Shown here: positions 1-4,368 of the stretch, in pieces
Numbering within the stretch: the stretch's first letter is position 1
Layout: each line of letters starts with the position of its first letter
Assembly: GCA_002293365.1 (NCBI GenBank)
Contig: DBDD01000180.1
Coordinates: 1,516 to 9,497, forward strand
Origin: Christensenella sp. UBA941
GTDB taxonomy: Bacteria; Bacillota; Clostridia; Christensenellales; UBA941
Length of the DNA: 7,982 nt
Reading direction: 5' to 3'
Position numbers and translations under genes: made by a program
The notes under the pieces: generated by a model
What the model was told of the DNA's origin: nothing
Seen by the model: only the letters and a program-made list of their open reading frames with translations
Databases searched by the model: none

Positions 1-95
1 CGCGCGACGGCTTTTTCCGTAAGCGCCGGCACGGATAAATTCCGATGGATCGCTTTCGGGCCGATGATGCCCAAGTCTTCGATGTATTGCTGCAT
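1..95 (-). CDS. pckA: Phosphoenolpyruvate carboxykinase (ATP), N-terminal fragment
   Basis: This is the 5' end of a minus-strand gene that runs off the left edge, so only 31 codons are visible. The peptide begins MQQYIEDLGII and continues IHRNLSVPALTEKAV. An (I/V)-(H/Y)-RNLSVPxL-x-E-x-A segment is what I recall from the start of ATP-type PEP carboxykinases of clostridial type, just before the GALxxxTGxxTGRSPxDK block, which lies outside the window. The family makes PEP, CO2 and ADP from oxaloacetate and ATP in the cytosol, or runs in reverse in some anaerobes. The ATG at 93-95 is supported by AAGGAG at 104-109, 8 nt upstream. A sigma-A promoter lies at 152-180. No catalytic residue is visible, so the call rests on N-terminal resemblance alone. 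Confidence 0.7.
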   Translation of the reverse strand, partial: MQQYIEDLGIIGPKAIHRNLSVPALTEKAVA

Positions 96-151
96 TTACT
101 ACACTCCTTTTGAAATATAGAGATTCCTACATTTATAATTATATCTTAAGA

Positions 152-180
152 ATAATAACGCACATCAGACGCTTTGGCAA
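152..180 (-). promoter_or_regulatory. Sigma-A promoter for pckA
   Basis: On the minus strand, TTGCCA (175-180, 5/6 of consensus) is followed after exactly 17 bp by TATTAT (152-157, 5/6). Transcription would start near 145, giving a leader of about 50 nt before the ATG at 95. A short inverted repeat, CGCTTT (170-175) and AAAGCG (184-189), overlaps the edge of the -35 box and could be a regulator site. This is only a pattern match. The promoter suggests pckA is transcribed separately from rsmA upstream. Confidence 0.6.
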
Positions 181-222
181 GCGAAAGCGCATATTCAATC
201 CGAAGCCTTTTGAATTTCTTTA

Positions 223-1056
223 TCAGAACCGGCCGATTATCCCCGCCAGCGCCAGAAATTCCTCCGGCGCTAGCGCTTCCGCGCGTACGTTTTCACTAAG
301 GCCGGCGGCGGATATGACGCTTTGGGCTTTTTCGCGCGAACCTAGATAGGCGGTTAAGTTGTTTGCAAGCGTCTTGCGGCGCATGGCGAACGCCGCAGTT
401 ACGAGAGCGTCCACAGCGTTTAGCTCGACGCCGTTTGTGTATCGCGCCCTTGGCGTAAGCCGGACGACGGCGGACTCCACCTTCGGCGGCGGGAAGAAGC
501 AGTTCGGCGATACGCGCATGACGATTTCCGCCTCGGCGCGCAATTGTACCCGGACGCTCAACGCGCCGTACGCTTTTGTATTCGGCTTCGCGCGGAGCCT
601 TTCGGCGGCTTCGAGCTGTACAAGCAGCGCCATCGACTGCCACGGCAAGCCGCTTTTAAGTACGCGCATTATAGCGGCGGCTGTGATGTTATAAGGTAAA
701 TTCGCGGCGACGCGGAAAGGCGCTTTAAGCTCCGGGATAGAAAGCTCCGCTCGCAAGAAGTCGGCGTGTATGAGCGTTATATTTTCGGCTTCGAGGGTTT
801 CGTTTAAAAAGCGCACAAAGCCCTTGTCCACCTCGTAGGCGACGACGCGCCCGGCGCGCGCGGCCAATTCGCGCGTCAAAACGCCTAGCCCTGGGCCGAT
901 TTCGAGCACGGTATCGCCCGATTCGACTCCGGAGGCGGCGACTATGCCGGAAAGCGTATTCGCGTCCGTGAGAAAATGCTGGCCGTAGGTTTTATGCGGC
1001 GCGACGCCGTGCTCCGCCAAAAGCCGCTTGATTTCGCCTGGGGATAATAGATTCAT
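223..1056 (-). CDS. rsmA: 16S rRNA (adenine1518-N6/adenine1519-N6)-dimethyltransferase
   Basis: RsmA/KsgA uses S-adenosylmethionine to dimethylate two adjacent adenines in the 3'-terminal hairpin of 16S rRNA, a late step and checkpoint in 30S assembly. The 277-residue protein has the normal family length and all landmarks in order: KTYGQHFL at 22-29, the SAM-binding motif EIGPGLGVLT at 52-61, acidic motif II in AYEVD at 73-77, HADF at 97-100, the catalytic-loop motif NLPYN at 119-123, FFPPPKVESAVVRL at 187-200, and FAMRRKTLANNL at 223-234. The ATG at 1054-1056 has GGAGG at 1067-1071, 10 nt upstream, inside the palindrome TGGAGGCCTCCA (1061-1072). Its own promoter lies at 1083-1111. No truncation or odd residue is seen. 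Loss of this family's activity typically gives kasugamycin resistance. Confidence 0.97.
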   Translation of the reverse strand: MNLLSPGEIKRLLAEHGVAPHKTYGQHFLTDANTLSGIVAASGVESGDTVLEIGPGLGVLTRELAARAGRVVAYEVDKGFVRFLNETLEAENITLIHADFLRAELSIPELKAPFRVAANLPYNITAAAIMRVLKSGLPWQSMALLVQLEAAERLRAKPNTKAYGALSVRVQLRAEAEIVMRVSPNCFFPPPKVESAVVRLTPRARYTNGVELNAVDALVTAAFAMRRKTLANNLTAYLGSREKAQSVISAAGLSENVRAEALAPEEFLALAGIIGRF

Positions 1057-1082
1057 GCGCTGGAGGCCTCCAAATTTTGTTC

Positions 1083-1111
1083 ATTATAAGCAAAACGGAG
1101 CGCGATTACAA
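1083..1111 (-). promoter_or_regulatory. Sigma-A promoter for rsmA
   Basis: On the minus strand there is a perfect TATAAT -10 box (1083-1088), preceded at 17 bp by TTGTAA (1106-1111, 4/6 of consensus). Predicted initiation near 1076 leaves a leader of about 20 nt that just includes the GGAGG ribosome site. The position fits direct transcription of rsmA. Confidence 0.65.
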
Positions 1112-1190
1112 GTTACATGTATACATTGCCAGATATGTTTTCACAGATTGTTGCGCAATATAGATAAGCGATGATTAATTCTTTAAACCT

Positions 1191-1368
1191 GTAGGGGCGA
1201 ACTGTGTTCGCCCGGAGGTTACGTATTACGTGTAGGGACGCCATACATGGCGTCCGGGATAAAAATACAGTCTGGGGCTGCGATTACACGTTTTGGGCCA
1301 CGGACGCGATATATCGCGTCCCTACGGGAAATGCGCTTATACCACGGGCGAACACGGTTCGCCCCTAC
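1191..1368. repeat. Array of four short palindromic repeats in nested inverted order
   Basis: Four hairpin units of 24-25 bp fill the space upstream of the L,D-transpeptidase gene. Unit A is 1191-1214 (8-bp stem, 3-nt loop). Unit B is 1232-1256 (9-bp stem 1236-1244/1247-1255). Unit C is 1301-1325 (perfect 20-bp palindrome 1302-1321). Unit D is 1345-1368 (8-bp stem 1346-1353/1357-1364). A and B begin with GTAGGG and read forward; C and D end with CCCTAC or CCCCTAC and read in reverse, so the order is A>B><C<D. A matches the reverse complement of D at 23 of 24 positions, differing only in the loop. B matches the reverse complement of C at 22 of 25; two differences form a compensatory C-G to G-C swap in the stem (1242/1249) and the third is in the loop. 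I recall similar GTAGGGGCG-type intergenic palindromes from many bacterial genomes but cannot name a family. The rest of 1057-1404 holds the rsmA promoter, a 10-bp palindrome at 1117-1126 and no gene. Confidence 0.85.
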
Positions 1369-1404
1369 AATTATCTTAGATTTCACCCGAAAGGAGGAAA
1401 ACCC

Positions 1405-2178
1405 ATGTCCAAAAACTTCATGCGCAGCGCCGCGCTGCTCTTGGCAATAGCGTCGGCTTTCACGATGGGCGTAATTGCGCCCGGAGCGCCCGAGCCGGAA
1501 ATGCCGGCCATTGAAGCGCCTGCGCCCGACATACTCATGCCCGATATCCCCATGTTCGAAGTACCGGTAATCGAGGATCCGTGGTTTGGCTACTTGCCGC
1601 CCGAAATGCCGGATAAACCCTTGAAGGCGGATCCGCACATCGCGCCGAGCGCGCATTTTAGCTTTGAGGAGCTCGTCGGGGACGACAAGAAACGAGACAA
1701 ACCGCCAACAGAGTTCCCGGATAAGGATACATTCAAGATCGTCATAGATAAAGGGAATTGCGTTATGACCGTTTACGACCGCGAGGACGATAGTATAGTC
1801 CGGCAGATGCTTTGCACGATCGGCGAGCCAGAAACGCCTTCCCCGCGCGGAACGTTCAAGATGGGCAAGCATCGCGTGCGCTTCGGCCGGTTTGTGGATT
1901 TTGACTGCTGCGCGCAATATTGGACGGAGATTACGCGAAACGTATATATTCATTCCATTCTTTATAGAGAAAAGAGCGCAAAAACGCTTATCCGCCAGTC
2001 CTACAGGGAACTAGGCAAGGCCGCGTCGCACGGCTGCATACGCTTGACGGTACCCGACGCGAAGTGGATATATGAAAATATCGCGCCAGGTACGAAATGC
2101 GAGTTTATCAAGGCGGAAAAAGACGAGGCGCTGCGCGAGTCGCTTGCCCTTGCGCCGCTGCCGAAGAAAAAGAAGTAA
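1405..2178 (+). CDS. Exported L,D-transpeptidase (YkuD domain)
   Basis: The 257-residue protein is an L,D-transpeptidase of the YkuD/ErfK type, which cross-links or modifies peptidoglycan outside the membrane through a catalytic cysteine and is typically insensitive to most penicillins. An N-terminal signal peptide or anchor (about residues 6-27, MRSAALLLAIASAFTMG) is followed by a Pro/Glu-rich linker (about 27-80), probably spanning the wall. The YkuD domain occupies about 108-235: FKIVIDKGNCVMTVYD strand region, TPSPRGTF at 144-151, the conserved His in YIHS (H183), and ASHGCIRL with S208, H209, C211 and R213. The C-terminus is basic (KKKK). The ATG at 1405 is chosen because AAAGGAGG (1390-1397) lies 7 nt upstream; an upstream GTG at 1204 in the same frame would translate the palindromic repeats and is rejected. 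Two hairpins follow the stop codon. No convincing promoter was found. Confidence 0.92.
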   Translation: MSKNFMRSAALLLAIASAFTMGVIAPGAPEPEMPAIEAPAPDILMPDIPMFEVPVIEDPWFGYLPPEMPDKPLKADPHIAPSAHFSFEELVGDDKKRDKPPTEFPDKDTFKIVIDKGNCVMTVYDREDDSIVRQMLCTIGEPETPSPRGTFKMGKHRVRFGRFVDFDCCAQYWTEITRNVYIHSILYREKSAKTLIRQSYRELGKAASHGCIRLTVPDAKWIYENIAPGTKCEFIKAEKDEALRESLALAPLPKKKK

Positions 2179-2195
2179 TGTAAGGAAGCTCCAGC

Positions 2196-2217
2196 GGCGA
2201 GATGTGATCACATCGCC
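2196..2217. other. Hairpin just downstream of the L,D-transpeptidase gene
   Basis: A near-perfect dyad of GGCGA (2196-2200), a GA bulge, the palindrome TGTGATCACA (2203-2212) and TCGCC (2213-2217) lies 18 bp past the stop codon. It is followed by CTGTTTAT, which is only weakly U-rich. It may be a 3' stability hairpin or a weak terminator. TGTGATCACA superficially resembles a compressed CRP site, but the half-site spacing is wrong for CRP. Confidence 0.45.
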
Positions 2218-2242
2218 CTGTTTATCATAGATGGAGACGTCT

Positions 2243-2271
2243 AAGAGGCCGCGGCAATGCCGCGGCCTCTT
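2243..2271. terminator. GC-rich hairpin between convergent genes, probably a bidirectional terminator
   Basis: A perfect 13-bp stem, AAGAGGCCGCGGC (2243-2255) with its complement at 2259-2271, closes a 3-nt AAT loop. It sits between the end of the L,D-transpeptidase gene (+) and the end of the small minus-strand gene (stop at 2284), as a shared terminator would. Neither side has a full U-tract, so the stem itself is strong but efficient termination is less sure. Confidence 0.6.
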
Positions 2272-2283
2272 GTATACCCAGTT

Positions 2284-2406
2284 CTATGGTATGTCCTTCA
2301 TAGCGTTTTCATGCTTATCCAGAACATATAAACGATACATGACATCTTCGACGGTGACGTCGTCGGGCAATGCGTCGAGGATTTTTTGGATTTCCTGTTT
2401 GTTCAT
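2284..2406 (-). CDS. Small (40 aa) antitoxin-like protein, possibly truncated
   Basis: This short minus-strand gene has a good ribosome site (GAGGTG at 2415-2420, 8 nt before the ATG at 2404-2406). It encodes 40 residues, starting MNKQEIQKILDALPDDV and continuing TVEDVMYRLYVLDKHENA before ending MKDIP. The pattern of a short helix, LPDD(V/A)TxED(V/A)MYxLYVLxK and then a charged helix is what I recall from small antitoxin-like proteins, often about 65-75 residues with an xEGRxxxxEEVxxR tail. Here the frame stops where that tail should begin, so it looks C-terminally shortened. No toxin gene lies next to it. A hairpin at 2243-2271 follows. Coding status is supported by the ribosome site and amphipathic sequence; the antitoxin assignment is from memory of the family. 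A stand-alone small regulator is also possible. Confidence 0.65.
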   Translation of the reverse strand: MNKQEIQKILDALPDDVTVEDVMYRLYVLDKHENAMKDIP

Positions 2407-2460
2407 TCGTGTTTCACCTCAGCTTAAGTTTAGCGCTGTGATCCTCGGCGCACAATACCC

Positions 2461-2489
2461 TTGAGCCTCTTCCCGGTATTTTGGCTCAA
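2461..2489. repeat. Short inverted repeat upstream of the small minus-strand gene
   Basis: TTGAGCC (2461-2467) is repeated in inverse as GGCTCAA (2483-2489) with a 15-bp interval. It lies in the divergent region between the minus-strand small gene and the plus-strand DUF4190-like gene. It could be an operator or a transcript hairpin; a chance 7-bp match is also possible. Confidence 0.3.
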
Positions 2490-2493
2490 AACC

Positions 2494-2522
2494 TTGACGG
2501 CGGCATAAAGTGTTGGTAAGAT
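2494..2522 (+). promoter_or_regulatory. Promoter for the DUF4190-like gene
   Basis: TTGACG (2494-2499, 5/6 of consensus) is followed after 17 bp by TAAGAT (2517-2522, 4/6). Initiation would fall near 2529, within the dyad at 2513-2543, leaving a leader of about 40 nt before the ATG at 2570. The -10 box is the weaker element, so this promoter may be regulated. Confidence 0.5.
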
Positions 2523-2543
2523 TACTAAGTAATCATTTACCAA
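2513..2543. promoter_or_regulatory. Large dyad overlapping promoter -10 and start site (candidate operator)
   Basis: TTGGTAA (2513-2519) and GATTACT (2520-2526) face AGTAATC (2528-2534) and TTACCAA (2537-2543) across a single central A, with a 2-bp AT offset in the right arm. All 14 positions of the left arm are matched. Because the dyad begins upstream of the predicted -10 box and covers the likely transcription start, a DNA-level operator seems more likely than an RNA hairpin, which would be only partly transcribed. No regulator gene is adjacent. Confidence 0.55.
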
Positions 2544-2569
2544 ATATTGATTCTAAAAGGAGAAATTTT

Positions 2570-2845
2570 ATGGAACAGAGAAACGGTATGTCAATAGCTG
2601 CTCTCGTATGCGGCATACTCGGTATCATCGGCGGCTTCATCCCCGTAGTAACGTATTTTACACTGGTGCTCGCGATCCTTGGCATCGTGTTCGGCGTGAA
2701 GGGCCGCAAGGCGGGCGGCGCTAATACGGGCTTGGCGACGGCCGGATTGGTTTGTGGTATCGTCGGGGTTGCGTTTAGCGCCGCCGGCGTCATCTGCGCC
2801 ATCTGTGCGATCGGCGCGATTGGCTCGCTTGGCGCTTTTGCATAA
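2570..2845 (+). CDS. Small hydrophobic membrane protein, DUF4190-like
   Basis: The protein has 91 residues and is almost entirely hydrophobic. A short polar head (MEQRNG) precedes two closely packed helices (about 8-24 and 28-44), a basic turn (VKGRKAGG, 43-50) and a second hydrophobic region (about 54-90). The repeated LVCGILGIIGG / LAILGIVFGVKGRK / GLATAGLVCGIVGV pattern matches DUF4190-type membrane proteins, whose function is unknown; many members sit near secreted or envelope genes. The ATG at 2570 has AAGGAG at 2557-2562, 7 nt upstream; a longer reading from 2510 would translate the dyad and leader and is unlikely. A U-tract terminator (2872-2914) follows. Apparently a single-gene unit under the promoter at 2494-2522. 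Confidence 0.8.
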   Translation: MEQRNGMSIAALVCGILGIIGGFIPVVTYFTLVLAILGIVFGVKGRKAGGANTGLATAGLVCGIVGVAFSAAGVICAICAIGAIGSLGAFA

Positions 2846-2871
2846 GCTTCGCCTTCGGGAATTACGAATTT

Positions 2872-2914
2872 AGGCCGTATAGGTAGAATGATGCGCCTAT
2901 ACGGCTTGTTTTTT
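2872..2914 (+). terminator. Intrinsic terminator after the DUF4190-like gene, abutting the lgt ribosome site
   Basis: GCCGTATAGG (2874-2883) pairs perfectly with CCTATACGGC (2896-2905) around a 12-nt loop, and A2872 and G2873 can extend the stem by an A-U and a G-U pair. The stem is followed by TTGTTTTTT (2906-2914). The U-tract runs straight into GGAG (2915-2918), the ribosome site of the next gene. Besides ending the upstream transcript, the element is therefore placed to control lgt expression by read-through. I could not identify a strong lgt promoter; TAGAAT at 2884-2889 in the loop is a possible -10 with a poor -35. Confidence 0.75.
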
Positions 2915-2924
2915 GGAGTACGGC

Positions 2925-3716
2925 ATGTTTCCTTCTTTTGAACTATTTGGGCGCACCATAGGGCTATACGCGATTATGGCTATTATCGGCGCGTTCGCGG
3001 CAGGCTTGTATGCTATCAATGAAGGAAAAAAACGCGACCTCGATTCGAACGATACTATCGAGGCGCTGCTTTTCATATGCATAGGCGTATTGGTCGGCGG
3101 GCATTTGCTCTACGCGCTGACAAACGTTTGGCGATTTCCCGTTTTTTTCGCGAATCTTGGCCAAATCCGTTCGTTCGAGGATTTTATAAACGCGATTCTG
3201 CCAATCTTTGGCGGCCAGGTATTCTACGGCGGCTTGTTTGGCGGCTTGGCGGCGGGCCTTATATACGGGCGGCGCAAGAAGCTGGACGCGCGCCCCTACG
3301 CCGATATTCTCGCCTCGGCGGCCCCGCTGTTTCACGCTTTCGGGCGCATAGGCTGCTTTTTGGGCGGCTGCTGCTACGGCGTCGAATCGCGCTTTGGCTT
3401 CACGTTCAGGCGCGCGCTTATTCCGGAGGCCAATTTTGTACAGCGTTTTCCCGTACAGCTTTTAGAGGCGCTTTTCAACTTCGCGCTGTTCTTTTTATTT
3501 CGTTGGCTTTTAAAAAAGGACGCGCTTCGGGGGCGTCTTTTCGCCTTGTATCTTTCAGTATACGCCATTGGCCGCTTTCTGCTCGAATTCCTGCGCGGGG
3601 ACGCTATCCGGGGCGCGCTTTTCGGCGTTTCCACGTCTCAATGGATCAGCGGAGCCATAATAATCGCCGCTTCAGTTTATTTCTTGCGAATTAAACGCGC
3701 TGGGAAGCTCTCTTAA
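2925..3716 (+). CDS. lgt: Prolipoprotein diacylglyceryl transferase family protein (atypical active site)
   Basis: Lgt is an inner-membrane enzyme that moves a diacylglyceryl group from phosphatidylglycerol to the lipobox cysteine of prolipoproteins. This 263-residue polytopic protein has the family layout: N-terminal helix with IGLYAIMAIIGA (12-23), GGQVFYGGLFGG (96-107), the signature GRIGCFLGGCCYG (140-152), RFPVQLLEA (174-182), GRFLLEFLRGD (216-226) and STSQWISG (236-243). R141, G152, R217 and E221 match E. coli R143, G154, R239 and E243. However, the positions of E. coli H103, N146 and E151 are Y101, C144 and C149, with C150 beside the last. I recall this Tyr/Cys variant in other clostridial relatives, so it is a subfamily rather than a mutation. 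The ATG at 2925 has GGAG 6 nt upstream; a TTG at 2913 falls in the terminator tail and is rejected. An exported, possibly lipid-anchored protein follows. Confidence 0.85.
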   Translation: MFPSFELFGRTIGLYAIMAIIGAFAAGLYAINEGKKRDLDSNDTIEALLFICIGVLVGGHLLYALTNVWRFPVFFANLGQIRSFEDFINAILPIFGGQVFYGGLFGGLAAGLIYGRRKKLDARPYADILASAAPLFHAFGRIGCFLGGCCYGVESRFGFTFRRALIPEANFVQRFPVQLLEALFNFALFFLFRWLLKKDALRGRLFALYLSVYAIGRFLLEFLRGDAIRGALFGVSTSQWISGAIIIAASVYFLRIKRAGKLS

Positions 3717-3747
3717 ATTAATAAGTCATATCACCGTGTTCATAAAT

Positions 3748-3778
3748 TTGTCATATTTATGCCTTTTTGTTTTATTAT
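3748..3778 (+). promoter_or_regulatory. Candidate promoter for the small exported protein, with a dyad over the -35
   Basis: TTGTCA (3748-3753, 5/6 of consensus) is followed by TATTAT (3773-3778) at 19 bp or TTTATT (3771-3776) at 17 bp. The -35 lies between inverted arms CATAAAT (3741-3747) and ATTTATG (3755-3761). As RNA, this AU-rich 7-bp stem followed by a T-rich run (3764-3773) could also act as a weak terminator for lgt. A separate TATAAT at 3827-3832 lies close to the start codon and is an alternative -10. The evidence does not decide between them. Confidence 0.35.
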
Positions 3779-3843
3779 ACTCGTTCGGTAATTTTAGATT
3801 ATGGATATTTTTGTATGGAAAGGATGTATAATTTAAGCGCTTG

Positions 3844-4311
3844 ATGAAAGTTAAGGTGTGCGTTTTAACGTTTTGGGCGATACTAATGGCGGTTGCGTCC
3901 GCTTCGGCGGGCTGTGCGCGCGTAGACGCCGTCAAAGCCATGGCGACGGCGACGCCGATCTCCGGCGCGGAGGATCCCGAGCAGCCGTTTAGGCCGTCGG
4001 ATTATTCGGGGATGATCGTGTCCGTAACTCACGAACGGATTTCGATCCAGCCCGGAGCGCGCTTGGGCGGGGAAAACGGCGCTGCGTTTGCCACGGTATC
4101 TTCGGCAAGCGCCGTAGGGGCGCTGGAAGTTCCTCTTGCAAGCGGCGTGTTGATTCGTCAATCGCGCTATATAGGGGAAAATGCCGAGCTTGTAAACTTG
4201 CTGCCCTACGAAATAGTGCCGGGGCTTCATGCCGAGGTATGGCTCGATTCGGAAGGCAACGCGGCGTATATACGCGTTTCTGTGCGTATGCATCTGGAAG
4301 CGCTTGCCTAG
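3844..4311 (+). CDS. Small exported protein or lipoprotein of unknown function
   Basis: The protein has 155 residues and I recognise no named family. It starts with a signal peptide: MKVKV, a hydrophobic core (about 6-20) and ASASAGC. Cys24 in SAGC could be a lipobox cysteine, though Ser at -3 is unusual; cleavage by ordinary signal peptidase after an AxA motif is an alternative. The Lgt-family gene just upstream favours lipidation. After a Pro/Ala/Thr-rich linker (about 25-52), the domain (53-155) reads as alternating short beta strands (MIVSVTHERISIQ, EVPLASGVLIRQS, IVPGLHAEVWLD, YIRVSVRM), suggesting a small beta-barrel. The start is unclear: TTG at 3841 and ATG at 3844 are adjacent, and the nearest AAAGGA (3819-3824) is 16-19 nt away, too far for normal initiation. 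The next gene follows after 57 bp. Confidence 0.7.
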   Translation: MKVKVCVLTFWAILMAVASASAGCARVDAVKAMATATPISGAEDPEQPFRPSDYSGMIVSVTHERISIQPGARLGGENGAAFATVSSASAVGALEVPLASGVLIRQSRYIGENAELVNLLPYEIVPGLHAEVWLDSEGNAAYIRVSVRMHLEALA

Positions 4312-4368
4312 CGGCGCGATAAATGATAATATTTAAAATCTATAGCGGTATACGACCTTGGAGGCTTG

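Noticed and set aside
110..349. Open frame of 79 codons on the plus strand near the left end
   Set aside because: It spans the pckA promoter and the 3' end of rsmA in antisense, has no ribosome site and no family resemblance.
1191..1368. CRISPR array
   Set aside because: The repeats are self-palindromic, in opposite orientations, differ in sequence and have spacers of unequal length (17, 44 and 19 bp); there are no cas genes.
2203..2212. TGTGATCACA as a CRP-binding site
   Set aside because: CRP half-sites need six bases between TGTGA and TCACA; here they are directly joined, and the site lies downstream of a gene inside a longer stem.
2430..2552. Minus-strand frame ending in a basic tail upstream of the small antitoxin-like gene
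   Set aside because: It has no normal start or ribosome site, crosses the promoter and dyad of the plus-strand gene, and resembles no protein I know.
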